The notes beneath the pieces are model-generated. The model did not search any database. It was not told where the DNA came from and saw nothing but the letters and a program-made list of their open reading frames with translations. A program made the position numbers and the translations under genes. DNA of 38,632 nucleotides from Pseudazoarcus pumilus_A (GTDB taxonomy: Bacteria; Pseudomonadota; Gammaproteobacteria; Burkholderiales; Rhodocyclaceae): positions 1 through 38,632 of the forward strand of contig JAJLLM010000094.1 of the NCBI GenBank assembly GCA_033837965.1, read 5' to 3'. Position 1 is the stretch's first letter. Each line of letters opens with the position of its first letter. Below are positions 15,129 to 23,359 of this stretch, piece after piece.

Positions 15129-17159
15129 TCACAGTAGCGGCACGATCAACAGTGCAACGATGTTGATGATCTTGATCAGCGGGTTGATCGCCGGGCCGGC
15201 GGTGTCCTTGTAGGGGTCGCCCACGGTGTCGCCGGTGACGGCGGCCTTGTGCGCTTCCGAGCCCTTGCCGCCGTGATGGCCGTCTTCGATGTACTTCTGG
15301 GCGTTGTCCCAGGCGCCGCCACCGGCGGTCATCGACAACGCCACGAAGATGCCGGTGACGATGGTGCCGAGCAATACCCCGCCAAGCGCCTGCGGGCCGA
15401 GGATCAGGCCGACCAGTACCGGCACCAGCACCGGCAGCAGCGAGGGCACGATCATCTCCTTGATGGCGGACTTGGTGAGCATGTCCACTGCACGGGAGTA
15501 GTCGGGCTTCTGCGTGCCGTCCATGATGCCCGGCATTTCCTTGAACTGGCGCCGCACCTCGATGACGATGCCGCCCGCCGCGCGTCCGACGGCTTCCATT
15601 GCCATCGCCCCGAACAGGTAAGGGATCATGCCGCCGATGAAGAGGCCGATGATCACCATGTGGTTGGACAGATCGAAAGTCATGATCTTGCCGGCCGCTT
15701 CCAGTCCGTGCGTGTAGTCGGCGAACAGCACCAGCGCCGCGAGGCCGGCCGAACCGATGGCATAGCCCTTTGTGACCGCCTTGGTGGTGTTGCCCACCGC
15801 GTCGAGCGGGTCGGTGATGTTGCGGATCGACTCGTCCAGTCCGGCCATTTCGGCGATGCCACCGGCGTTGTCGGTGATCGGGCCGTAGGCGTCGAGCGCC
15901 ACGATGATGCCGGTCATCGACAGCATCGAGGTGGCCGCAATCGCGATGCCGTACAGGCCGCCCAGCTCATACGCCCCCCAGATCGACGCACACACGGCCA
16001 GCACCGGCGCGGCGGTGGCTTTCATCGACACACCCAGGCCGGCGATCACGTTGGTGCCGTGGCCGGTGGTGGAGGCCTCGGCAATGTGGCGTACCGGAGC
16101 GAACTCGGTGGCGGTGTAGTACTCGGTGATCCACACCATCGCGGCGGTGAGTGCCAGACCGATCAGCGCGCTCAGATACAGGTTCATCGAGCTGACGGTG
16201 CCGCCGTCGGCCAGCGTCACGCTGTCGCCGAGCAGCCAGGTGGTGACCGGGTAGAAGGCCACCGCAGCCAGCACGCCGGACACGATCAGCCCACGGTACA
16301 GCGCGTTCATGATCTTGCCGCCCTCGCGCGCATGCACGAAGAAGGTGCCGACGATGGAGGCGAGGATGGATACCCCGCCGAGCACCAGCGGGTAGATCGC
16401 CGCGGCACTGCCGGCGTCCTTCAGCAGCAGGCCGCCCAGCAGCATGGTGGCGATCACCGTCACCGCATAGGTCTCGAACAGGTCGGCCGCCATGCCGGCG
16501 CAGTCGCCGACGTTGTCGCCGACGTTGTCGCCGATCACCGCCGGGTTGCGCGGATCGTCCTCGGGGATGCCGGCCTCGACCTTGCCCACCAGGTCGGCGC
16601 CGACGTCCGCGCCCTTGGTGAAGATGCCGCCGCCCAGTCGCGCGAAGATGGAGATCAGGGAGCCGCCGAAGGCCAGGCCGACCAGCGGGTGGATCGGGTC
16701 ATCGACGCCGAAGGCCAGCAGCAGGGCGTAGTAGCCGGCCACGCCAAGCAGACCCAGGCCGACCACCAGCAGGCCGGTGATGGCGCCGCCGCGGAAGGCC
16801 ACCTGCATGGCGGCGTCGAGCCCGTTCTTGGCGGCTTCGGCGGTGCGCACGTTGGCGCGCACCGAGATGTTCATGCCGATGTAGCCGGCCAGCGCCGAGA
16901 ACACGGCGCCGATGGCGAAGCCGACGGCACTGCCGAAACCGATGAAGAGGGCGACCAGCACGAACAGCACGGCACCGACGATGCCGATGGTGAGGTATTG
17001 CCGGTTGAGGTAGGCGGTGGCGCCTTCCTGGATGGCCTGCGCGATCTCGCGCATGCGCTCGTTTCCGTCGGGCTTGGCCAGAATCCATTTGACCGAATAC
17101 CCGCCATACGCCAGTGCAGCCAGGGCGCACAACAACGCAAAAAGCAAAGCACCTCCCAT
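15129..17159 (-). CDS. hppA: Membrane-bound proton-translocating pyrophosphatase, K+-independent type
   Basis: A 676-residue integral membrane pump coupling PPi hydrolysis to H+ export, with about 16 helices. Catalytic motifs are GADVGADLVGKVE, DDPRNPAVIGDNVGDNVGDCAG and, near the C-terminus, DTVGDPYKDTAGPAINPL. The key subtype site reads GNTTKAVTKG, with Lys460 and Thr463; K+-dependent enzymes have Ala at both, so this is the K+-independent H+ pump type. The ATG at 17159 follows a strong ribosome binding site (GGAGGAGAGG). It is divergent from ftsK with a 256-base gap and lies upstream of ppa. A soluble enzyme beside it would compete for the same PPi. Confidence 0.97.
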   Translation of the reverse strand: MGGALLFALLCALAALAYGGYSVKWILAKPDGNERMREIAQAIQEGATAYLNRQYLTIGIVGAVLFVLVALFIGFGSAVGFAIGAVFSALAGYIGMNISVRANVRTAEAAKNGLDAAMQVAFRGGAITGLLVVGLGLLGVAGYYALLLAFGVDDPIHPLVGLAFGGSLISIFARLGGGIFTKGADVGADLVGKVEAGIPEDDPRNPAVIGDNVGDNVGDCAGMAADLFETYAVTVIATMLLGGLLLKDAGSAAAIYPLVLGGVSILASIVGTFFVHAREGGKIMNALYRGLIVSGVLAAVAFYPVTTWLLGDSVTLADGGTVSSMNLYLSALIGLALTAAMVWITEYYTATEFAPVRHIAEASTTGHGTNVIAGLGVSMKATAAPVLAVCASIWGAYELGGLYGIAIAATSMLSMTGIIVALDAYGPITDNAGGIAEMAGLDESIRNITDPLDAVGNTTKAVTKGYAIGSAGLAALVLFADYTHGLEAAGKIMTFDLSNHMVIIGLFIGGMIPYLFGAMAMEAVGRAAGGIVIEVRRQFKEMPGIMDGTQKPDYSRAVDMLTKSAIKEMIVPSLLPVLVPVLVGLILGPQALGGVLLGTIVTGIFVALSMTAGGGAWDNAQKYIEDGHHGGKGSEAHKAAVTGDTVGDPYKDTAGPAINPLIKIINIVALLIVPLL

Positions 17160-17381
17160 GGTCCTCTCCTCCGTATCGATTTTGTAGGCCTGCCAGACTC
17201 CTTCGTTTCCGTTTCCTGTTGCGATTCACGGCCGTTGCCCGAAGCGGTCGGCCCTGAATCTGCATGCAAGAATACGCCTTCGCCGGAGGGCGGTGTAGAC
17301 GCGATGTCGCAAGCATGGCGCGGCTTCGCCGCAGGCAGGATGCTTTGCAGTCTGTTGCAACAGGGGGGAGGGTCGATCGCA

Positions 17382-17387
17382 TATAAT
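17382..17387 (+). promoter_or_regulatory. Probable -10 element (TATAAT) of ftsK
   Basis: A perfect TATAAT lies 29 bases upstream of the ftsK GTG. The nearest TTG-type hexamer (TTGCAA, 17355-17360) is 21 bases away, too far for a standard promoter, so the -35 is weak. Confidence 0.5.
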
Positions 17388-17415
17388 CGACGGCTGCAAA
17401 CAGCTCCTGGCGACC

Positions 17416-19713
17416 GTGTCCTTGAGAACTCCCCTGCGACAGAAAACCCGCCCGCAACCGCTTCCGGAACGCATCTCGCTGCTGCTCCAGGAGGCCCGCT
17501 GGCTGATCCTGGGAGTCATGTCGCTGTATGTCGCCCTCATCCTGCTGGGCTACAGCCAGACCGATCCGGGCTGGTCGCATGCAGCCGAGGTCAGCCGTGT
17601 ATCCAACCCCGGCGGGCGCTTCGGTGCCTGGCTGGCGGACGTCCTGTATTACCTCTTCGGTCTGTCGGCGTGGTGGTGGGTGGCCTTCCTGGGCTACGGC
17701 CTGGTCTGGGGCTTTCGCCGCATGCGCCGGCGCGAGATGCATGGCGACGGACGCTCCTTCTTCATCATCCTGGTCGGATTCGTGGTGGTGCTGCTGGCCA
17801 GCAGCGCGCTGGAAGCCATGCGTTTCCATTCGCATGGCGCCGGCATGCCGCTGGCGCCGGGGGGCTTGCTCGGCATCGAGATCGGGGCGGTCGTCCAGCG
17901 TTATTTCGGATTCACCGGCGGCACCTTGCTGTTGCTCGCACTGGTGGCGAGCGGTCTGAGCCTGTTTGCCGGCATTTCCTGGCTGTCCATCGTCGAGCGC
18001 TTCGGCACCTTTCTGGAGCGCTGCTGGCTTGGCATGCTCGACGCTTGGGATCGCTGGCGCGATCGCCGCGCCGGAAAGCAACTCGCGCAGAAGCGCGAAG
18101 CCGTGGTGGAAACCCGTCGGCGCAAGACCGAAGCCGCGCCTGCGCCGCTGCGCATCGAGCCGAGTGCGCCGGTGCCCAAATCCGAGCGCGTCGAGAAGGA
18201 ACGCCAGAAGGCGCTGTTCGAAGAGCTGCCGGCCGAGGGGCTGCCGCCGCTGTCGCTGCTGGATCAGCCCTCGGGCGATGTCGAGCCGCCCAGCGCCGAA
18301 GCGCTGGAATTCACCTCCCGCCTGATCGAAACCAAACTCGCCGAGTTCGGCGTCGAGGTGCGTGTGTCCGCGGCCTATCCGGGCCCGGTCATCACCCGCT
18401 ACGAGATCGAGCCGGCAGTGGGCGTGAAGGGCAGCCAGATCGTCAATCTGTCCAAGGATCTGGCGCGCGCGCTGTCGCTGGTGTCGATCCGCGTGGTCGA
18501 GACGGTGCCGGGCAAGTCGTGCATGGCGCTGGAGTTGCCGGTGGCCAAGCGGCAGGTGGTGCGGCTGTCCGAGATTCTCGGCTCGCAGGCCTACCACCAC
18601 ATGAATTCGCCGCTGACGGTGGCGCTCGGCAAGGATATCGGTGGCCAGCCGGTGGTGGCTGACCTCGCGCGCATGCCGCATCTGCTGATGGCCGGTACTA
18701 CTGGTTCGGGCAAGTCGGTGGGGATCAACGCCATGATCCTGTCGCTGCTCTACAAGTCCGAGCCGACCAAGGTGCGCATGATCATGGTCGACCCCAAGAT
18801 GCTGGAGCTGTCGATCTACGAAGGCATCCCGCATCTGCTGGCGCCGGTGGTTACCGACATGCGTCACGCCGCCAACGCGTTGAACTGGTGTGTGGCGGAG
18901 ATGGAGAAGCGCTACAAGCTGATGGCCGCTGTCGGCGTGCGCAATCTGGCCGGCTTCAACCGCGCCGTGCTCGACGGGCGCAAGGCTGAAAAGCCGCTGA
19001 CCAACCCGTTCTCGATCACGCCGGAGTCGCCCGAGCCGCTCGATACGCTGCCGCACATCGTGGTGGTCATCGACGAACTGGCCGATCTGATGATGGTGGT
19101 CGGCAAGAAGGTCGAGGAACTCATCGCGCGGCTGGCGCAGAAGGCGCGTGCCGCCGGTATCCACCTGATCCTCGCCACGCAGCGCCCGTCGGTGGACGTC
19201 ATCACCGGTCTGATCAAGGCCAACGTGCCGACGCGCATCGCCTTCCAGGTCTCGTCCAAGATCGACTCGCGCACCATCCTCGACCAGATGGGCGCCGAGG
19301 CGCTGCTGGGCATGGGCGACATGCTCTATCTGCCGCCCGGCACCGGCCTGCCTGTGCGCGTGCACGGCGCTTTCGTGGCGGACGAGGAAGTGCACAAGGT
19401 GGTCGAGAACCTCAAGAAGATGGGCCCGCCCGACTACATCGAAGACATCCTTTCGGCCCCCGAGGAATCTTCCGATGGCGGTGGTGGTCTGGGTGAGGAC
19501 AGCGATGCCGAGGCCGACCCGATGTACGACCAGGCCGTGGAGGTGGTGCTCAAGACACGCCGCCCGTCGATCTCGCTGGTACAACGCCACCTGCGCATCG
19601 GCTATAACCGCGCCGCGCGCCTGATCGAACAGATGGAGCGCGCCGGTCTGGTGTCGGCGATGGGCTCCAACGGTAACCGCGAAGTGCTTGCACCGTCGCG
19701 AGAGGAAGACTGA
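17416..19713 (+). CDS. ftsK: DNA translocase FtsK
   Basis: A 765-residue septal DNA pump that clears and aligns chromosome termini during division. The N-terminus has four or so membrane helices (about residues 15-200), then a short charged linker, unlike the very long one in E. coli FtsK. The motor has Walker A GTTGSGKS (from about residue 428) and Walker B VVVIDELADLMM (from about 548). The C-terminal gamma winged helix (about 700-765) includes RRPSISLVQRHLRIGYNRAARLIEQME and reads KOPS sites. The start is GTG with no clear ribosome binding site. It heads the conserved ftsK-lolA-rarA-serS series; lolA begins two bases after its stop. Confidence 0.96.
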   Translation: MSLRTPLRQKTRPQPLPERISLLLQEARWLILGVMSLYVALILLGYSQTDPGWSHAAEVSRVSNPGGRFGAWLADVLYYLFGLSAWWWVAFLGYGLVWGFRRMRRREMHGDGRSFFIILVGFVVVLLASSALEAMRFHSHGAGMPLAPGGLLGIEIGAVVQRYFGFTGGTLLLLALVASGLSLFAGISWLSIVERFGTFLERCWLGMLDAWDRWRDRRAGKQLAQKREAVVETRRRKTEAAPAPLRIEPSAPVPKSERVEKERQKALFEELPAEGLPPLSLLDQPSGDVEPPSAEALEFTSRLIETKLAEFGVEVRVSAAYPGPVITRYEIEPAVGVKGSQIVNLSKDLARALSLVSIRVVETVPGKSCMALELPVAKRQVVRLSEILGSQAYHHMNSPLTVALGKDIGGQPVVADLARMPHLLMAGTTGSGKSVGINAMILSLLYKSEPTKVRMIMVDPKMLELSIYEGIPHLLAPVVTDMRHAANALNWCVAEMEKRYKLMAAVGVRNLAGFNRAVLDGRKAEKPLTNPFSITPESPEPLDTLPHIVVVIDELADLMMVVGKKVEELIARLAQKARAAGIHLILATQRPSVDVITGLIKANVPTRIAFQVSSKIDSRTILDQMGAEALLGMGDMLYLPPGTGLPVRVHGAFVADEEVHKVVENLKKMGPPDYIEDILSAPEESSDGGGGLGEDSDAEADPMYDQAVEVVLKTRRPSISLVQRHLRIGYNRAARLIEQMERAGLVSAMGSNGNREVLAPSREED

Positions 19714-19715
19714 CC

Positions 19716-20342
19716 ATGCTTCGCCCCTTCTGCCGTGCACTGTGCGCGGCTTGGCTGTTCGCCAGCGGCATTGCGCTGGCGCAGGACAGCGGGATCACCC
19801 AACTCGAGCGCTTCATGGAGCGCGCGGCCTCCGCCGAGGGGCGCTTCGAACAGGTCGTCTCGGCCGCGTCCGGCAACCGTCCGGAGTATTCCAAGGGCAG
19901 TTTCGTGTTCCAGCGCCCCGGCAAATTCCGCTGGGAGTATGAAAAACCGTTCCCGCAATTGCTGGTCAGTGATGGCGAGAAGCTGTGGTCGTGGGATCCG
20001 GACCTGAATCAAGTCACGGTACAACCCATGGGTGACGCGCTCGGCGCCACGCCGGCGGCGATCCTGGCCGGAGACGGCTCGCTGGAGAAGAACTTCCGCC
20101 TCGTCGCCGAGGGCGCGCAGGGCGGGCTGGCCTGGGTGCGGGCCGAGCCGCTGAGCCAGGACGGCCCCTTCGCCGAGGTGCGCATCGGCCTGTCCGACAA
20201 CCTGTTGCGGCGCATGGCCATGCAGGACCACTTCGGTCAGACCACGATCATTGACTTCGTCGAACTCAAGGTCGGCGCAAAACAGCCTGCCGAACGTTTC
20301 CGCTTCACGCCGCCACCCGGCGCGGACGTGCTCGGCAACTGA
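19716..20342 (+). CDS. lolA: Outer-membrane lipoprotein carrier LolA
   Basis: A 208-residue periplasmic chaperone that takes lipoproteins from LolCDE and hands them to LolB at the outer membrane. A signal peptide covers about residues 1-23 (cleavage after IALA). The mature part shows family features: an early GRFEQ, GSFVFQRPGKFRWEYEKPF, and LWSWDPDLNQVTV. Length is close to E. coli LolA (about 203). The ribosome binding site GAGGAAG overlaps the end of ftsK, and rarA follows after five bases, so it is translated within the ftsK operon. Confidence 0.94.
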   Translation: MLRPFCRALCAAWLFASGIALAQDSGITQLERFMERAASAEGRFEQVVSAASGNRPEYSKGSFVFQRPGKFRWEYEKPFPQLLVSDGEKLWSWDPDLNQVTVQPMGDALGATPAAILAGDGSLEKNFRLVAEGAQGGLAWVRAEPLSQDGPFAEVRIGLSDNLLRRMAMQDHFGQTTIIDFVELKVGAKQPAERFRFTPPPGADVLGN

Positions 20343-20347
20343 GCGCC

Positions 20348-21694
20348 GTGACCGCAGACCTGTTCGGCACGGCAGACTCGGGCGACATCCCGCTCGCCGA
20401 GCGTCTGCGGCCGGCCACGCTCGACGAGGTCGCCGGTCAGCGCCACCTGCTCGGCCCCGGCAAGCCGCTGCGGCTGGCCTTCCAGTCCGGCAAGCTGCAT
20501 TCGATGATCCTTTGGGGGCCGCCGGGCGTCGGCAAGACCACGCTGGCGCGGCTGATGGCACAGGCCTTTGATGCCGAGTTCGTCGCATTGTCGGCGGTGT
20601 TCTCCGGCGTCAAGGACATCCGCGAGGCCATCGCCGCGGCGCAGGCCGCCAAGGCGCGCGGGCGCCACACCATCCTCTTCGTCGACGAAGTCCACCGCTT
20701 CAACAAGGCCCAGCAGGACGCCTTTCTGCCGTATGTCGAGCAGGGGCTGGTGACCTTCATCGGTGCGACCACCGAGAACCCGTCCTTCGAGGTGAATTCC
20801 GCGCTGCTGTCGCGCGCCGCGGTGTATGTGCTCGAACCGCTCGATGTCGAGGCCATGCGCGATCTGTTCGAGCGCGCACGCGCCACGGCGTGCCCTGATC
20901 TCGCGTTCGAGATGGATGCGCGCGAGCGCATCATCGGCTTTGCCGACGGCGACGCTCGACGTCTGCTCAACCTGGTGGATCAGGTGCGTGTGGCTGCTGA
21001 AACCACCGGCCTCGCCACCGTCACGCCGGCCTTCGTTGACGAAGCGCTGGCCAGCAAGCTGCGCCGCTTCGACAAGGGCGGCGAGGCCTTCTATGACCAG
21101 ATCTCGGCGCTGCACAAGGCGGTGCGGGGTTCCGATCCGGATGCCGCGCTGTACTGGTTCTGCCGCATGCTCGACGGCGGCGCCGACCCGCTGTATCTGG
21201 GCCGGCGTCTGGTGCGCATGGCGAGCGAGGACATCGGCCTGGCCGACCCGCGCGCGCTCGACATCACGCTCAACGCCTGTGCCGCCTTCGAGCGCCTCGG
21301 CACGCCGGAAGGCGAGCTGGCGCTGGCGCAGGCTGTGGTGTTCCTCGCCTGCGCGTCCAAATCGAACGCGCTCTACAAGGCTTATAATGCCGCCCGCAAG
21401 TTCGTTGCCGACGATGCTTCGCGCCCGGTGCCGCTGCATCTGCGCAACGCGCCGACGAAACTGATGAAGCAGCTCGGCTACGGCCACGCCTACCGTTACG
21501 CGCATGACGAGCCGGAAGGCTACGCCGCCAACGAGCAGTATCTGCCCGACGGCATGGCGCCACCCGGCTGGTATCGTCCGGTGGAGCGCGGCATGGAAGC
21601 ACAGATCGCGGCCAAGCTTGCCCACCTGCGCCAGCTCGATGCCGCCGCGCGCAAGAACGCACCCGAACAACCCGAAACCCCGGATTCCAGATGA
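20348..21694 (+). CDS. rarA: Replication-associated recombination protein A (RarA/MgsA)
   Basis: A 448-residue AAA+ ATPase acting at stalled replication forks, related to clamp-loader subunits and RuvB. Walker A GPPGVGKTT and Walker B LFVDEVHRFNKAQQDAFLP are intact, followed by sensor 1 GATTENPSFEVN and the C-terminal tetramerisation domain with LVRMASEDIGLADPRAL and KAYNAARK. Length equals E. coli RarA (447). The start is GTG at 20348, five bases after lolA, without a strong ribosome binding site. It overlaps the serS start by four bases (ATGA), indicating translational coupling. Confidence 0.95.
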   Translation: MTADLFGTADSGDIPLAERLRPATLDEVAGQRHLLGPGKPLRLAFQSGKLHSMILWGPPGVGKTTLARLMAQAFDAEFVALSAVFSGVKDIREAIAAAQAAKARGRHTILFVDEVHRFNKAQQDAFLPYVEQGLVTFIGATTENPSFEVNSALLSRAAVYVLEPLDVEAMRDLFERARATACPDLAFEMDARERIIGFADGDARRLLNLVDQVRVAAETTGLATVTPAFVDEALASKLRRFDKGGEAFYDQISALHKAVRGSDPDAALYWFCRMLDGGADPLYLGRRLVRMASEDIGLADPRALDITLNACAAFERLGTPEGELALAQAVVFLACASKSNALYKAYNAARKFVADDASRPVPLHLRNAPTKLMKQLGYGHAYRYAHDEPEGYAANEQYLPDGMAPPGWYRPVERGMEAQIAAKLAHLRQLDAAARKNAPEQPETPDSR

Positions 21695-22974
21695 TCGACA
21701 TCCAGCTTCTCCGCAACGACATCGACAGCGTCGTGGCCGCCATGCGCCGCCGCAACTTCGCTTTTGACCCGGCCGAATTCCAGGCGCTGGAGGCCGAGCG
21801 CAAGACGTTGCAGACGCGCACGCAGGAACTGCAGGCCAGGCGCAACGCGCTGTCCAAGCAGATCGGCATGCTCAAGGGCAAGGGCGAGGATGCCTCTGCC
21901 GTGATGGCTGAAGTGGCCGGACTGGGCGACGAGCTGAAGGCCTCCGAGCAGAAACTCGCCGAGCTGCTGCCGCGCATCGAGGCCATCACCGCGAGCCTGC
22001 CCAACCCGCCGGATGCCGGCGTGCCGGACGGCAAGGATGAAACCGGCAACGTCGAGGTCTCGCGCTTCGGAACACCGCGCGAGTTCGACTTCGAACCGCT
22101 CGACCATGTCGATGTCGGCGCCCGTCTGGGGTTGGATTTCGAGGCTGCCACCAAGATCACCGGCTCGCGCTTCGCCGTCATGCGCGGCCCGGTCGCGCGC
22201 CTGCACCGCGCGCTCGCGCAGTTCATGCTCGACACCCACACGAACGAGCACGGCTACACCGAGGCCTACGTGCCCTACATGGTCAACGAAGCCTCAATGT
22301 TCGGTACCGGCCAGTTGCCCAAGTTCGAGGAAGACCTGTTCGCCGTGCCGCGCGGCGAGGGCGAGCGCAACTTCCTCATCCCGACTTCCGAGGTACCGCT
22401 GACCAACCTCGTGCGCGGCGAGATCCTTGCTGCCGAGGCGCTGCCGATCAAGCTCACCGGCCACACCCCGTGCTTCCGCTCGGAGGCTGGCAGCTACGGC
22501 CGCGACACGCGCGGCATGATTCGCCAGCACCAGTTCGACAAGGTCGAACTGGTGCGCATCGAGCACCCGGACAACTCCGACGCCGCACTGGAAGAACTGG
22601 CCGGCCATGCCGAGACCATCCTGCAGAAGCTCGGCCTGCCTTACCGCAAGATGCTGCTGTGCACCGGCGATATGGGTTTCGGTGCTCGTCGCACCTACGA
22701 CCTCGAGGTCTGGCTGCCGGCGCAGAACACCTATCGCGAGATTTCCTCGTGCTCCAACTGTGGCGATTTCCAGGCCCGTCGCATGCAGGCCCGCGTACGC
22801 GGCGCCGATGGCAAGAACGTCTTCGTGCACACGCTCAACGGTTCCGGTCTGGCCGTCGGGCGCACGCTGGTGGCGGTGCTGGAGAACTATCAGCAGGCCG
22901 ACGGCAGCGTCGTCATCCCGCCCGCACTGGTGCCGTGGATGGGTGGCGTCGAGGTCCTGCGCCCGGCGAAGTGA
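21691..22974 (+). CDS. serS: Seryl-tRNA synthetase
   Basis: A 427-residue class II aminoacyl-tRNA synthetase that charges tRNA-Ser. An N-terminal antiparallel coiled coil (about residues 28-100, AERKTLQTRTQELQARRN onward) contacts the tRNA long arm. The catalytic core has motif 2 (CFRSEAGSYGRDTRGMIRQH) and motif 3 (NGSGLAVGRTLVAVLENYQ), plus TSEVPLTN. Length matches E. coli (430). It overlaps rarA by four bases and is followed about 93 bases later by a tRNA-Ser gene, its own substrate, with a separate promoter in between. Confidence 0.97.
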   Translation: MIDIQLLRNDIDSVVAAMRRRNFAFDPAEFQALEAERKTLQTRTQELQARRNALSKQIGMLKGKGEDASAVMAEVAGLGDELKASEQKLAELLPRIEAITASLPNPPDAGVPDGKDETGNVEVSRFGTPREFDFEPLDHVDVGARLGLDFEAATKITGSRFAVMRGPVARLHRALAQFMLDTHTNEHGYTEAYVPYMVNEASMFGTGQLPKFEEDLFAVPRGEGERNFLIPTSEVPLTNLVRGEILAAEALPIKLTGHTPCFRSEAGSYGRDTRGMIRQHQFDKVELVRIEHPDNSDAALEELAGHAETILQKLGLPYRKMLLCTGDMGFGARRTYDLEVWLPAQNTYREISSCSNCGDFQARRMQARVRGADGKNVFVHTLNGSGLAVGRTLVAVLENYQQADGSVVIPPALVPWMGGVEVLRPAK

Positions 22975-23002
22975 AGTCCCGCAAATTCATGTCTGGCGGG
23001 GT

Positions 23003-23031
23003 TTGTTCGCCGAAAAAGTTGTGCGTATAAT
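23003..23031 (+). promoter_or_regulatory. Sigma70 promoter of tRNA-Ser
   Basis: TTGTTC at 23003-23008 and a perfect TATAAT at 23026-23031 are separated by 17 bases, the optimal spacing. The predicted transcription start is about 23037-23038, followed by a long hairpin and then the tRNA. A small GC hairpin from the serS 3' end (22978-23000) overlaps its upstream edge. Confidence 0.75.
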
Positions 23032-23036
23032 GCGGC

Positions 23037-23065
23037 CTCTTCGACGGACTGAGCCCGTCGAAGAG
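23037..23065. repeat. REP-like palindrome in the tRNA-Ser leader
   Basis: CTCTTCGACGG (23037-23047) and CCGTCGAAGAG (23055-23065) form a perfect 11-bp stem with a seven-base loop ACTGAGC. The TTCGACGG...CTGAG...CCGTCGAA layout resembles the short REP/RAYT-type palindromes common in proteobacterial intergenic DNA. It begins at the predicted transcription start and ends two bases before the mature tRNA, so it lies in the precursor 5' leader. No second copy is seen in the window. Confidence 0.6.
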
Positions 23066-23067
23066 CC

Positions 23068-23160
23068 GGAGAGGTACCGAAGTGGTCATAACGGCGCCGA
23101 CTCGAAATCGGATGGTCAGTGAAAGCTGGCACGTGGGTTCGAATCCCACCCTCTCCGCCA
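23068..23160 (+). tRNA. tRNA-Ser (anticodon CGA)
   Basis: The acceptor stem GGAGAGG (23068-23074) pairs with CCTCTCC (23150-23156), followed by the discriminator G and an encoded CCA. The anticodon loop CTCGAAA holds CGA at 23103-23105, reading UCG codons. A long variable arm and the T-arm GTGGGTTCGAATCCCAC are present, as expected for a class II tRNA. The outermost base pair of the anticodon stem appears to be a G-A mismatch. Confidence 0.96.
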
Positions 23161-23167
23161 AATTTGC

Positions 23168-23195
23168 TTGACGAAAGGTTTTGGGGTGCTAGAAT
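23168..23195 (+). promoter_or_regulatory. Sigma70 promoter of tRNA-Arg
   Basis: TTGACG (23168-23173) and TAGAAT (23190-23195) are spaced by 16 bases, with an extended -10 TG just before the hexamer. The predicted start is about 23202, ten bases before the mature tRNA. The two tRNAs therefore have separate promoters although only 51 bases apart. Confidence 0.7.
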
Positions 23196-23211
23196 CCCGC
23201 TTCTTTTCGAC

Positions 23212-23288
23212 GCGCTCGTAGCTCAGTTGGATAGAGTACCTGGCTACGAACCAGGGGGTCGTGGGTTCGAATCCTGCCGAGCGCGCCA
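23212..23288 (+). tRNA. tRNA-Arg (anticodon ACG)
   Basis: The acceptor stem GCGCTCG (23212-23218) pairs with CGAGCGC (23278-23284), then discriminator G and encoded CCA. The anticodon arm CCTGG-CTACGAA-CCAGG carries ACG at 23246-23248; the A34 is normally edited to inosine by TadA to read CGU, CGC and CGA. D-arm and T-arm are canonical. Confidence 0.97.
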
Positions 23289-23300
23289 CGAACAAGTCAG

Positions 23301-23330
23301 AAACGCCACCTCAACCGAGGTGGCGTTTTT
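23301..23330 (+). terminator. Rho-independent terminator after tRNA-Arg
   Basis: CGCCACCTC (23304-23312) and GAGGTGGCG (23317-23325) form a perfect 9-bp stem with a four-base loop, followed by five T and preceded by AAA. It ends the tRNA transcript 12 bases after the CCA. Confidence 0.93.
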
Positions 23331-23359
23331 GTTTTCTGCGATCTGATATCGTGCCGCGC

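Noticed and set aside
15249..18662. A very long plus-strand open frame (over 1100 codons) running through hppA and into ftsK
   Set aside because: It is antisense to the certain hppA gene and in the wrong frame of ftsK. Its product is low-complexity His/Arg/Gly-rich with no family features; such frames arise from GC-rich third positions.
16699..19740. A long minus-strand open frame (over 1000 codons) opposite ftsK and overlapping the hppA 5' end
   Set aside because: Antisense shadow of ftsK with His/Arg/Asp-rich product, no ribosome binding site and no recognisable domain.
21383..21388. A perfect TATAAT in plus orientation inside rarA, about 300 bases before serS
   Set aside because: It encodes the conserved KAYNAA segment of RarA and has no -35 partner at proper spacing.
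23068..23288. tRNA genes as an integration site for a mobile element
   Set aside because: No integrase, no direct repeat of either tRNA 3' end and no change of gene type downstream; the neighbours are ordinary chromosomal genes.
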